A stretch of DNA of 64,000 nt. It comes from Pedobacter africanus (GTDB lineage: Bacteria > Bacteroidota > Bacteroidia > Sphingobacteriales > Sphingobacteriaceae). The stretch is taken from assembly GCF_900176535.1 (NCBI RefSeq), contig NZ_FWXT01000002.1, forward strand, positions 558,001-622,000, read 5' to 3'. The translations under genes and the position numbers were made by a program. The notes beneath the pieces were generated by a model. The model searched no databases, had not been told where the DNA came from, and saw nothing but the letters and a program-made list of their open reading frames with translations. Position 1 is the stretch's first letter. Every line of letters starts with the position of its first letter. Of this stretch, positions 27,255 to 36,800 are shown piece after piece.

Positions 27255-28445
27255 TTATTTAAATGCATTTAAGCCTGTTACATCCATTCCTGTAATTAAA
27301 AGATGGATGTCGTGTGTGCCTTCATAAGTTACCACTGATTCCAAGTTCATCATATGGCGCATAATAGAATACTCGCCGGTTATTCCCATACCTCCGAGCA
27401 TCTGCCGGGCATTGCGGGCAATATCGAGTGCAATCTCAACGCTATTTCTTTTTGCCATAGATATCTGTTCAGCGCTGGCCCTGTTTTCGCTTTTAAGAAC
27501 CCCCAGGCGCCATACCAATAGCTGAGCCTTGGTGATTTCGGTAACCATTTCGGCCAGTTTCTTCTGCTGAAGCTGGAAACCGCCAATGGGTTTACCAAAC
27601 TGAACCCGCTCTTTGGAATAACGTAAGGCGGTATCGTAACAATCCATAGCCGCACCCAGCGCACCCCAGGCTATGCCATAACGTGCCTGGTTTAAACAAC
27701 CCAGCGGCCCTTTTAGGCCGGTAATGTCCGGGAATATATTCTCTTTCGGAACTTTCACATTGTCAAAAACCAGTTCTCCGGTTGCTGAGGCTCTTAAGCT
27801 CCACTTATTATGTGTCTCTGGGGTAGTAAAACCTGCCATTCCACGCTCTACAACCATTCCCCTGATCTTACTCGTTTCATCCTTGGCCCAAACCACTGCA
27901 ATATCTGCGAAAGGGGCATTGGATATCCACATTTTTGCACCGTTGAGGAGGTAATGATCGCCTTTATCTCTAATATTGGTTACCATTCCGCCTGGGTTGG
28001 ATCCATGATCGGGTTCGGTCAAACCAAAACAGCCCATCAGTTCGCCGGTCGCCAGTTTAGGTAAATATTTTTTGCGCTGCTCTTCTGTACCGTAGGCATA
28101 GATAGGATACATAACCAATGAGCCCTGAACAGAAGCGGTAGACCTGATGCCGGAATCCCCACGTTCAATTTCCTGCATTAATATGCCGTAAGCAGTGTAG
28201 TCTAAACCTGCACCGCCATACTCAACCGGAATGGTAGGGCCAAAGGCACCTATTTCCCCCAGTCCTTTGATAATATGCTTCGGAAATTCCGCTCTCTGGG
28301 CGTACCCCTCAATGATCGGGCTTACTTCTTTTTTTACCCAATCCCTTGCCGTTGAACGGATCAGCTTATGTTCTTCAGATAACAATTCATCCAGGAAATA
28401 ATAATCAGGGGCTTCGTAAAGGTCTTTTTTGGCAGATTTATTCAT
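27255..28445 (-). CDS. Acyl-CoA dehydrogenase, glutaryl-CoA dehydrogenase-like
   Basis: FAD enzyme that introduces the alpha-beta double bond into an acyl-CoA. The 396-residue protein has the N-terminal helices (about 20-130), the beta domain with CFGLTEPDHGSNPGGM (near 143-158) and WISNAPFADIAVVWAK, and the C-terminal helices with QMLGGMGITGEYSIMRHMMN. The catalytic glutamate is in VVTYEGTHDIH (near 377). SGIRSTASVQGSLVMYPI near 97-114 resembles the glutaryl-CoA dehydrogenase branch, which also decarboxylates, so lysine/tryptophan breakdown is plausible but unproven. Upstream of and contiguous with the SRPBCC gene. Confidence 0.9.
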   Translation of the reverse strand: MNKSAKKDLYEAPDYYFLDELLSEEHKLIRSTARDWVKKEVSPIIEGYAQRAEFPKHIIKGLGEIGAFGPTIPVEYGGAGLDYTAYGILMQEIERGDSGIRSTASVQGSLVMYPIYAYGTEEQRKKYLPKLATGELMGCFGLTEPDHGSNPGGMVTNIRDKGDHYLLNGAKMWISNAPFADIAVVWAKDETSKIRGMVVERGMAGFTTPETHNKWSLRASATGELVFDNVKVPKENIFPDITGLKGPLGCLNQARYGIAWGALGAAMDCYDTALRYSKERVQFGKPIGGFQLQQKKLAEMVTEITKAQLLVWRLGVLKSENRASAEQISMAKRNSVEIALDIARNARQMLGGMGITGEYSIMRHMMNLESVVTYEGTHDIHLLITGMDVTGLNAFK

Positions 28446-28454
28446 GGTTTACAC

Positions 28455-28462
28455 TATATTTG
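28455..28462 (+). promoter_or_regulatory. Candidate -7 element for folB
   Basis: TATATTTG matches TAnnTTTG. A TTTG-like run lies 22-23 bases upstream, slightly too far. Leader to the folB ATG would be about 80 bases. Confidence 0.3.
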
Positions 28463-28486
28463 GTCCAGCAATATCGGCTATCCTTC

Positions 28487-28494
28487 CAAAGGTA
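28487..28494 (-). promoter_or_regulatory. Candidate -7 element for the acyl-CoA dehydrogenase gene
   Basis: Minus-strand TACCTTTG is identical to the tRNA-Glu -7 box and gives a leader of about 35 bases. No TTTG at -33. It faces the folB element, so the two would interfere. Confidence 0.4.
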
Positions 28495-28548
28495 CTAAAT
28501 TCGGGTTAGGGGCTGATTAAAAGCTCGTAAAAAAATAAATATTCAGAG

Positions 28549-28923
28549 ATGTCCCAGGAACATAACTACCTTCAAACTGTAGCCTTAAAAGATATTAAAT
28601 GTTTTGCTTTACATGGGTATTATCCTGAAGAGCAACTTACGGGGATTTATTTTATGGTAGACATTACGGTTGAATTTATTCCTTATGGTGATACCGAAAA
28701 CCTGCAGCACACTGTTAATTACGAAGTGCTAAATACCATTATACTGGAAGAAATGGCCAGGACGCAAAAGATGCTGGAAACTGTAGTCAGAAATATTATA
28801 GACCGTACAATAGCTGCCTATCCTTTTATTTTAACTGCTGTTGTTGGTGTCAGGAAGCTGAACCCACCTATGCCCGGGCAGATCGGTCATTCTTTTGTAC
28901 AACTCAGCTATAAAGCTTCTTAA
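28549..28923 (+). CDS. folB: Dihydroneopterin aldolase
   Basis: Cleaves 7,8-dihydroneopterin to 6-hydroxymethyl-dihydropterin in folate synthesis. The 124-residue tunnel-fold protein has the substrate glutamate in GYYPEEQLTGIYFMVD (near residue 25), the NYEVLNTIILEEM block (near 64) and the catalytic lysine in GVRKLNPPMPGQ (near 105). Its last four bases overlap the stop of the converging thioesterase gene, leaving no room for a terminator between them. Confidence 0.9.
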   Translation: MSQEHNYLQTVALKDIKCFALHGYYPEEQLTGIYFMVDITVEFIPYGDTENLQHTVNYEVLNTIILEEMARTQKMLETVVRNIIDRTIAAYPFILTAVVGVRKLNPPMPGQIGHSFVQLSYKAS

Positions 28924-29408
28924 GGTTCAAGCTGTTCAAACGAAATCATACGTTCTTTTTCCTCCTTTGGAATAGGAAATGGGCTTCTCGATGCATAATC
29001 GAAGGCCACGCATGTTGTTTTGCCCTTATTGCAAACCTGCTCCTGGCCATTTACCAGTTTAACCAGCAGGTACTCCAGATCGAAGCTGCTCTTGCCGATC
29101 CTGGAGGTACGCACATACATGCTGATCTTATCTTCTATAAAAACAGGTAAAATATAGTCTAATGTTGCCTGAGCAATGACTACTCCAGTCTTTTTCCAGT
29201 CCCATTGTATGGCGTGGTTCCAGTATTTTGCCCGGGCAATCTCCATATAGGTAAAATACACTGCATTGTTTACATGGCCCATCATATCAAAGTCTGTGAA
29301 TCGGGTTTCAATTATAGTTTTATACTTAAAACTGTCTAAAATGCTGATTGAATCTGCCGTTTTGTCTTTATTTTTATTTTTATTACGCCAAAATGTCTTA
29401 AATATCAT
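28920..29408 (-). CDS. Acyl-CoA thioesterase, 4HBT hot-dog fold
   Basis: A 162-residue hot-dog-fold thioesterase of the YbgC/4-hydroxybenzoyl-CoA type. The catalytic aspartate is in RFTDFDMMGHVNNAVYFTYME (about residues 36-56), which is the diagnostic motif, followed by ARAKYW. It converges on folB with a four-base overlap. An ATG-proximal K/N-rich tract (about 9-17, NKNKNKDKT) is unusual and may not be structured. Substrate not predictable. Confidence 0.88.
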   Translation of the reverse strand: MIFKTFWRNKNKNKDKTADSISILDSFKYKTIIETRFTDFDMMGHVNNAVYFTYMEIARAKYWNHAIQWDWKKTGVVIAQATLDYILPVFIEDKISMYVRTSRIGKSSFDLEYLLVKLVNGQEQVCNKGKTTCVAFDYASRSPFPIPKEEKERMISFEQLEP

Positions 29409-29495
29409 AAAATATAGGGTTGGTATGGGAGTTGAACAAAGGGTTAGTATACAAATAAGTAAAACATAAAAAACTTAAAATAGGAGAAAACAACA

Positions 29496-29930
29496 ATGAC
29501 ACTAGTAAAATTTAACAACAGAACCAGAAACACTGCACCTTACTTTAACAATGTTTTCGATTCATTGTTTAGTGAAGCGCTAAATAAAAACTTAACTATA
29601 AATAAAGTACCAGGTGTAAATATCTTAGAATCTGAAAGCGATTATAAAATTGAACTGGCTGCTCCAGGCCTTACAAAAGAAGATTTTCAAATTAACCTGA
29701 AAAAAGATACCCTTTCAGTTTGGGCTGAGAAAAAAACAACCGAAACAGAAGAGAAAAAAGATTACACCAGAAAAGAATTTGATTACTACTCTTTCGCCAG
29801 ATCATTTGTATTGCCTGAAAGTGTAGACGCAGAGAAAATCAGCGCCGAGTATGTAAATGGCATCTTAAATATTACCATTGGTAAAAAAGATGAATCAAAA
29901 TCGGCCGCTAAAGAAATAAAGGTTTCATAA
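29496..29930 (+). CDS. Small heat-shock protein, Hsp20 family
   Basis: ATP-independent chaperone that binds unfolding proteins. The 144-residue protein has a short N-terminal arm (about 1-38), the alpha-crystallin domain (about 39-130; VNILESESDYKIELAAPGLTKEDF start, AEYVNGILNITIGKK end with the I-x-I/V-type core) and a short lysine-rich tail. An A/G-rich AGGAG lies 14-18 bases before the ATG. Monocistronic with a good terminator. No CIRCE or other heat-shock operator was recognised upstream. Confidence 0.93.
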   Translation: MTLVKFNNRTRNTAPYFNNVFDSLFSEALNKNLTINKVPGVNILESESDYKIELAAPGLTKEDFQINLKKDTLSVWAEKKTTETEEKKDYTRKEFDYYSFARSFVLPESVDAEKISAEYVNGILNITIGKKDESKSAAKEIKVS

Positions 29931-29952
29931 TTGGTTAGTTTGTTTTAAGGTG

Positions 29953-29989
29953 ATAGGGGCATGTCGAAAGACGGCCCCTATTTTTTTTA
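29953..29989 (+). terminator. Rho-independent terminator after hsp20
   Basis: ATAGGGGC pairs with GCCCCTAT; inside it GTC-GAAA-GAC forms a tetraloop hairpin. A run of Ts follows. Confidence 0.88.
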
Positions 29990-30094
29990 AATTTATTTTA
30001 CCGGCCGATAGTCCTGTTTATGGCTTTACGCTTCTTAAAGGTTAGGTATATGAACAGGTTTTATATACTTTTATGTTAACTAAACGCCATAAAA

Positions 30095-31438
30095 ATGACT
30101 AAAAGATTAAATTCATTGTTTGCCTTTTGCCTGCTTCTAACCTTTACAGCAAGGGCACAACAGAAAGCAGAATGGGTTCACCTGAAGGGTGAACTCAAAA
30201 ATTTCAGTAATCAGGTGCAGATCGAGGACCTGTGTGAGTTCCAGTATTTATTGCCGCCAACAACAGATCGTCTCATTGTTCCGGATGCGCAGCAACGTTT
30301 CGATACTAAATTCAAGCTGGCTGCACCGAATTATTTCAGACTGGGTCGGAACATTCTTTACCTGAGCCCGGGCGATGACATGGAAATATCGGTTGATTAT
30401 AGCAACAACACCATATCAACTTTTAAGGGCAAAGGTGCTGCTGCAAACGAATATTTAAGAAACACACCTTTTCCTAAGGGAGGGTCTTTTATTGAAGGGG
30501 GCAAGAACATAAAGGAAACACCGGAAGCTACCATTGCCGCAGTCGAAGCACTTGCCGCTGCAAGGACAAAAGAGCTGGCCGCCACTAAGAACATATCTCC
30601 CGAATTCAGACGATTGGAAAATGCAAGGATTAAGGCCGACCTGATCAACAGTCTTTATAGTGGCGAAAACTATGGCACCTATATGCTAAGGCTAAAGGAC
30701 GAAAAGGCAAAAGCTTATACCGAATCATATAGGAAAGCCATAGCGCCTAAAGTGGCTTTATACAGTAAGAACTTTGTTGATGCTTCGTTAATGAAACTGG
30801 TGGTGTATCGCGACATTGCAGATGAACTTGTTAAACAGGGTGGAAAACCCGAAGACCTCCAACAAATTAAAGACTGGTATAGTGCCTATTCGCTTGTAAG
30901 GGAAATGCAGAAGGAAAGCGACAAATCAAAACTAAATGATTTTATACCTAAGCTGACTGCCATTAAAACATCCGGTTATCGAAAAGCTTCAAACCAAATG
31001 CTTTCCCGGTTAATGGCATTTGGAAAAGGGGACACCCCAATCGATTTTGTTGCAAAAGATATTGACGGAAAAAGCGTAAGCTTAAGCAGCCTGAAGGGTA
31101 AAGTAATTTATATCGATCTCTGGGCCATTTGGTGCGGGCCATGCATGGAAGAAATGCCACATTTTGAAAAGCTAAAGCTCAAATACAAGGACAATCCGGA
31201 TGTAGCCTTTGTTTCCTTATCGATTGATGATACAGAAGCTCCGTGGAAGGCTAATGTGGCTGCACGTAAAGCGACGGGACTGCAGTGGAATATCAACCGA
31301 AACCAATTGCAGCCTTATAACATAGTGGGTATCCCAAGGATTCTGCTTATAGGCAAAGATTTTAAAATAGCGGATATGAATGCAGCACTCCCTTCAGACG
31401 CAAAAGCGGCGGCAGCAATCAATAAGCTACTGAACTAA
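30095..31438 (+). CDS. TlpA-like thioredoxin-fold protein with N-terminal extension
   Basis: An exported redox protein of 447 residues. Signal peptide about 1-21 (ending ARAQ). The N-terminal 300 residues form a beta-rich then helical region, as in Bacteroidota TlpA proteins with DUF4369-like N-termini. The C-terminal TlpA/AhpC-like domain (about 310-445) has the redox motif WCGPC near 346-350 within IDLWAIWCGPCMEEMP and the cis-proline loop NIVGIPRILLI near 415. It probably reduces or exchanges disulfides in periplasmic proteins. Converges on the kinase gene with a shared hairpin. Confidence 0.87.
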   Translation: MTKRLNSLFAFCLLLTFTARAQQKAEWVHLKGELKNFSNQVQIEDLCEFQYLLPPTTDRLIVPDAQQRFDTKFKLAAPNYFRLGRNILYLSPGDDMEISVDYSNNTISTFKGKGAAANEYLRNTPFPKGGSFIEGGKNIKETPEATIAAVEALAAARTKELAATKNISPEFRRLENARIKADLINSLYSGENYGTYMLRLKDEKAKAYTESYRKAIAPKVALYSKNFVDASLMKLVVYRDIADELVKQGGKPEDLQQIKDWYSAYSLVREMQKESDKSKLNDFIPKLTAIKTSGYRKASNQMLSRLMAFGKGDTPIDFVAKDIDGKSVSLSSLKGKVIYIDLWAIWCGPCMEEMPHFEKLKLKYKDNPDVAFVSLSIDDTEAPWKANVAARKATGLQWNINRNQLQPYNIVGIPRILLIGKDFKIADMNAALPSDAKAAAAINKLLN

Positions 31439-31446
31439 AGAATATA

Positions 31447-31473
31447 AAAGGAATAGGCCGTGCTTATTCCTTT
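31447..31473. terminator. Hairpin between the TlpA and kinase genes
   Basis: AAAGGAATA (31447-31455) pairs with TATTCCTTT (31465-31473), extendable inward with one G-T pair. On the minus strand it ends in TTTTATATTC. It contains the stop of the kinase gene and probably ends the whole minus-strand operon. Confidence 0.6.
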
Positions 31474-33008
31474 ACTTCTTTTAAGTCGTTTTTATTCAAC
31501 CAGCCTTTGGTGGTTTGCCCATCTTTATTGGTATGGGTTACATAAATAAAACCATTCTGTTCATCTATTACATTAAACTTGGCATTACTCCATAAACCCA
31601 ACACAGCATTTCTTGGGGCATCTCCGCTTGCAGCTTCATAAAAATAAACGGTTCCTTTGGGCAGCAGGTATTTTTTTCCGCCACTCAGGATCACTGTTTC
31701 CTTATTCTCTTTTGCCTGCGCTTCTGCTTGTGCACGCTTAGCTGCTGCAGCCATTTGCGCTTCGTATTCTTTTCTTAAACTGTCTATCTCTGCTTTCTGT
31801 GCTACAGTATCAATAGCGATAGGTTGAACCTGCGCAGTAGTATCAGGCTGATATACGGGCTCATGTGCGGTAGTATCTACAGGTGCAGGCGCTAATGAAT
31901 CGGTAACACCCCCTTTCTTCAAATGTTCACCTTTAAGGAACAGTCCGTATGCAGAAAGCATTCCTAGGATCACAATTGACAAGATCATGATGGCAAAAAC
32001 AGATTTTGACAGCTTTACCTGGCCGGGAATGGTGTCAGCTACCGGATTTTTCTGCGGAAAAGGTGGAGGTGGAGATACAATCACTTCAATTGCTTTAGCA
32101 GGTCCGGAGGTACGGTGCATTATTGCCTCCTGTAAAGCCTCACCATTTGCGTATCTTTTTTCAGGTGCTTTTTCCAGGCATTTCATCATCACATGCAACA
32201 GCCAGGCCGGAACATCCATTTCTTTTTGCTTCTTTGCGTCATCCCAGTTCTGCGGCATGCGGTTCCTGCGCAAAGCCAGTACATCTGGCACCTGGTTTTC
32301 CATATGCGCAAGCATTACCTGGTTGCGTGTACTCTCGTTCTTATTGATCAACGGAAACGGTACTGTGCCCGCCAGCAATTCATATAGAATGATGCCATAA
32401 CTGTATATATCCGTCTGGAAGAACATTTCCCCATCATGCTGCTCCGGTGCCATAAACTCAACTGCACCTGCATGGCGGAGACTGGTTCTGCGTTGTTCAT
32501 CAGACATTACAGCCAGGCCAAAATCAAGCAATACGTAATTACCGGTTTCTGTATTGAATTTTACGTTATTGCTTTTGATATCTCCATGTTTAATTCCAAC
32601 ACGGTGACAGTGTGAAAGCGCATTTGCAAGCTGTTCAGCAAGCTTAATGGTTTCCTGAATGCTAAAAACGGGGGTATGTGGCGGCATCAAAAGTTTTTCC
32701 AGATCAGGGCCTTCGATATATTCCATTTCAATAAAAGGGAAGGAGCCACTTTCAGTAAGTCCCGATCCCAATATTTTGACTACGTTAGGGTTTGGCACCT
32801 CGTTTACCTTTTTCAATTTCTCCACCTCATTCTTAAACCTGATGAAGTTTTTATCATCTTCACTTTCTGTATGAATTGGTGTAGGCATAATTTTTACCGC
32901 CGTAATGATGGTTCCAATTCTTTTTCCTTTATATACAGAGCCCTGTCCGCCGGTACTTAAAGCACCCAGGTTTTCTAATCCTTCCGTTATTGTAAAAACT
33001 TTACTCAT
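31464..33008 (-). CDS. Membrane-spanning Ser/Thr protein kinase with SH3-like outer domain
   Basis: A 514-residue Hanks-type kinase, last gene of the operon. Kinase domain about 10-300: glycine loop STGGQGSVYKG, catalytic Lys39 in AVKIM, catalytic loop HGDIKSNN (141-148; the usual HRD arginine is glycine), DFG at 162-164, MAPEQ at 186-190, and a loop with Thr175/Ser176 that may be autophosphorylated. Proline-rich linker near 313-318, one membrane helix about 335-358, a T/Q-rich then coiled stretch (about 370-436), then an SH3-like domain (about 445-512). Such outer domains often bind cell-wall ligands; this takes the place of the PASTA repeats of PknB. Likely substrates are the neighbouring FHA and SEDS-PBP proteins (inference). 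Confidence 0.9.
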   Translation of the reverse strand: MSKVFTITEGLENLGALSTGGQGSVYKGKRIGTIITAVKIMPTPIHTESEDDKNFIRFKNEVEKLKKVNEVPNPNVVKILGSGLTESGSFPFIEMEYIEGPDLEKLLMPPHTPVFSIQETIKLAEQLANALSHCHRVGIKHGDIKSNNVKFNTETGNYVLLDFGLAVMSDEQRRTSLRHAGAVEFMAPEQHDGEMFFQTDIYSYGIILYELLAGTVPFPLINKNESTRNQVMLAHMENQVPDVLALRRNRMPQNWDDAKKQKEMDVPAWLLHVMMKCLEKAPEKRYANGEALQEAIMHRTSGPAKAIEVIVSPPPPFPQKNPVADTIPGQVKLSKSVFAIMILSIVILGMLSAYGLFLKGEHLKKGGVTDSLAPAPVDTTAHEPVYQPDTTAQVQPIAIDTVAQKAEIDSLRKEYEAQMAAAAKRAQAEAQAKENKETVILSGGKKYLLPKGTVYFYEAASGDAPRNAVLGLWSNAKFNVIDEQNGFIYVTHTNKDGQTTKGWLNKNDLKEVKE

Positions 33009-33014
33009 TTTTAA

Positions 33015-33812
33015 TTATTGATTATAATCGGTCTCAAGATAACTAAATTCCAGCACAGCGAGTTCTCCAAGTATAATTTGGTCGCCTTCCTGCAATACAT
33101 GGCCCAGTTCCGCAACATTTAATTTTATGGGGCTATGATCCGTAACAGATCTGATTTTCACTTTATTCCTTGGCGGGATTCCACCTTCATCTGCAAACAA
33201 TAGGAAGGAACCTGTATCTGCATCCCATTCTATATGGGCATGCTGCCGGCTGATAAATTTATTGGCTTCATTTTCACTTGCATCAGGAAAAGCGATCTGG
33301 TTAATTCTGAAAAAGCCATCATTTACCTGTACTTTATGCTCCCTTCCAATATTGACCTTACCACCGTCTGCTGTAATTCTGTAAATTCTCTTTTCAGATT
33401 CCCCGTTCAAGGTGCGGATATAGGCCGTATTGGATTTTGTAACCACTACATGTTCCGGGGTTTTTATGTGCAGGGCAGCATTTAAACCTGCAAACTTTAT
33501 GGCATCCGGTGGTAGTTCTTCCATAAAAGTAACCTGCATGTTCCAGTTTTCCGGCAGATCAATCGCAAAGTCATCCGCTATCCGCTGGACCTCATTTTTC
33601 AGACGAACTTCATCCTCAGCAAAAACAGCCGATTCGTACATGTATTGCTCTGCTGGCTGACAGGCAATAAAAAGGGCTAGCCCTTTAATATGCTTGCCTT
33701 CGCCACCTTCAAGTTTTTGGAGTTCCTGTTTTATTGAAGCCAGCAACATTTCTCTTACGGCTTTAACATCCTGCGGAGGCTCCGGATTACGTTTGTTGAA
33801 TAGGTTAAACAT
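33015..33812 (-). CDS. FHA-domain protein
   Basis: A 265-residue cytoplasmic adaptor. Residues 1-130 form an alpha/beta region that resembles in general style the N-terminal domain of actinobacterial FhaA; residues about 165-262 are an FHA domain with GREHKV near 174, SRQHAHIEW near 211 and PPRNKVKI near 235, the positions that contact phosphothreonine. It is therefore expected to bind a phosphorylated partner, plausibly the kinase or the SEDS-PBP protein. Spacing is seven bases from the fusion gene and six bases to the kinase gene, so it is co-translated. The FhaA likeness is an impression, not a tested homology. Confidence 0.83.
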   Translation of the reverse strand: MFNLFNKRNPEPPQDVKAVREMLLASIKQELQKLEGGEGKHIKGLALFIACQPAEQYMYESAVFAEDEVRLKNEVQRIADDFAIDLPENWNMQVTFMEELPPDAIKFAGLNAALHIKTPEHVVVTKSNTAYIRTLNGESEKRIYRITADGGKVNIGREHKVQVNDGFFRINQIAFPDASENEANKFISRQHAHIEWDADTGSFLLFADEGGIPPRNKVKIRSVTDHSPIKLNVAELGHVLQEGDQIILGELAVLEFSYLETDYNQ

Positions 33813-33819
33813 ATTGTTC

Positions 33820-36800
33820 TTATTTTTTTGATTCCCTGGTTTCCTTTTTTACGTAGCCAAATTTTAACAATGCCGGCACAACATGCTGTCCGGCCAATTT
33901 TACAGCTTTACTTGAACCTCTGGTTGATTCTATCCTGATACATACTACGATATGACCTTTTCCATTAGCCTTCGGAGCAAAAAAAGTATACCAACCATCG
34001 TTTATCTGTTCATTTTTCCATATCCGTTCCGGGGTTCCGGTTTTACCTGCAACTTTTAGTCCCAACGTATAGGTTTTATTTTCACTCTGTTTCAGCATAT
34101 AGCCGCTAATCAGATCCGCATAAACCGGATCGTTCGCAATTTTAACAGCCGGATTAACCGAAGTTACAGAATCACTGATTTTCAACACATACCGGTTGCC
34201 TACAAGCTTTCCTTTATTGGCCACGCCCGAAACCAGCCTGGCCACAGCTGCCGGGCTTGCAATTAGTTCCCCCTGCCCCCAGGCCATACCTGAGATACCT
34301 TTTGCCCTCGTCCTTCGTATCCTTGCCGGATCATATTTAGGTTTGGTATTAAATTCGGTCTTTTGCCATAACGCCCTCCACTTGTTTTCCTGTTTTATAT
34401 TGGCGGTATCCCGGTCATAATAATATCCTCCAACACCTCTTAGAAACATACCAGTTTTTAAGTATAAGGTAGCCATTTCGTCCTGCAGCTGCGCCTCATT
34501 GGCTAATTTAATGAAGTATACGTTATTGGATTTAACCAGGGCGCGCTCCAGGTTTATCCGGCCTGTCTCGTCGGGCTCAATACCTTTGGTGCGAATACGT
34601 TCGGTATAACTTACGGTAAATACTTTTTGGGCTGCAGCAACTCCAAGCTTATTGAATGCCGCCATTGCGGTTAAGACTTTAGCAGTTGAACCGGGAGGAG
34701 TGGCGGTTGTAAAACCAAGATCTGCAGTGGTGTACCAGCCCGAGAGCTTGTTTTGCTCTGAGATGGTCATATTTAACAGGTCCCAGTTTTTTACCGGCGG
34801 AAGCGGGTACACCGCCGATGCCAGTACATCACCAGTAATATCTTCCATGATGACTACCGAAACCCTGCTTTTATTTACTGCCGTATCCAATGCAATGGTG
34901 TTTTGAATGGTAGTCTGTAGGCCGGCGTCAACCGTCAACTTAATATTTCTATTTCTTTTTTTAAACTGCTCAACATCAGCACTATTAATACCAGCAAGTA
35001 AAAGTGGGGCCAAAGCCGTATAATCCCTTTTACTAACGGACATTTCTTTTATCCCTCTGGGGAGAAACCTGTCTTCCCGGTACTTACTGGCCTGGGTGTT
35101 TATCGAAACTGCCGGCGTTTGAAAGCCCCTTAGCTCGGCTACGTGTTCGTACTCGGCAAAATAGCCATTAGTACTACCGTTAAAAATACCAGTATTGTTA
35201 TCTCCCACCCAAAAAAACATTTGTTCTTCAAAAGGGTAATAGCGGTCAACCCTCTTATGCTGAGCTGAGTCAAGGTTATAATCAACACCTGATTTCTTTA
35301 ATAAGGACAGCTGCTTTCTGATATGTTGCGGCTCACTGCTGGCCAGAATGCGCCCGTTTCTATCGTATAAATCGCCTGCTGCAAGTTTATTCATTAAAAT
35401 AGCGATCCGTGGATTATAGCTGAACATCCGCGAACCACTTCGGTCGGCCACAAGTGCCGGTTGCACTACCCATTTTTTATTGTGAACAACATAATTGGAT
35501 ACGGTCAGGGTAAGCAACAAAATCGCTATACTGGCCGCCAACAGGGCAGGAACAAGGTTGTTATCCTGCTGTTTTGTAATATAGGTCATCTGTACTTCAG
35601 AACCTTTGATCAGTGAAACGGAAAGTAAAAAGCCTGCTGCAAGCATATTGGCAACTAATGAAGAACCACCATAGCTGATAAAAGGCAAAGCCACGCCTGA
35701 AAGGGGTAGCGCCCCTGTAGATCCTCCTGCTATCAGCAGGAATTGCATGAATAAACTGATTCCAATTCCAGCGCACAGATAAAACAGGAAGGGAGTTCCG
35801 GTTTGCCTGCCTATAATAATGGCCCGATGCAAAAATACCAGGAACAATATAAATATCCCTATAATACCGGCCCAGCCAAATTCTTCACCGATGGCGGGCA
35901 AAATCATATCTGTATGCGCTTCAGGAATAGTTTTGGCAAAACCTTCACCGATCCCCTGGCCACTAATACCGCCGCTTGCTATTGCCCAGATGCCATTGGC
36001 AACCTGATCGCCACCATAAACCTCATTGTTCCAGGGATCCTGCCAGATGGATTTCCTCTCGGCAAGCCTGTTTACGGGACCCGGAATCAGTTTATCCAGA
36101 TAAGGTACCTGATCGATCAGTAAAAATGCGGCCATAACCAGGGTAATCATCACTGCAGATTCGCTGGTTTTTTTGTTGACTATCATAAATACGGCTATCA
36201 GTGCAGCGGTTACCAATGTAGCTATCCAGATGTTCAGGAACCAGGCACTAAAAACATAAACAATAATGGCAGTAAGCATCATCATAAAATCGCCTCTCGA
36301 GAAAGAAAACAGGATGATGAAGGTAAAGCAAACCACCATGGCTGGCCCAAGATCTCCGAGTACCAGGTACATCAATATCGCCATTACCATGGCGATCAGG
36401 GCAAATGAAAAAAAGAACCACCTTTTATGCCAGCTGCTATATTCGGTAATAAAACGTTCATTGGAGGCAAAGAAACCAGCCAGGAACAAAATGATAGTAT
36501 ATTTTACAATCTCACTAGGCTGTACACCGAACAGGTTTACCTTTACGCCGCTACCTTCGGGCCCCGTACCAAATACGATGGTCAGCGCCAGCAGACACAA
36601 TGCCGCAAAAGCCCATTGCCAGCCATTTGCCTTGCTAAAAGTATTGTTCACGATAAACATCCGGTACCATCCCGAATCTACATTGAACTTGCGCAGTTTT
36701 ACCATAAGCATCAAACAGATCCCTGCAATGCCTAAACCAAAGAAGACCAAACTATCCTTTGCCAAGAAACGATCTCTCAAAGGATCCTGCAAGCTCAGCA

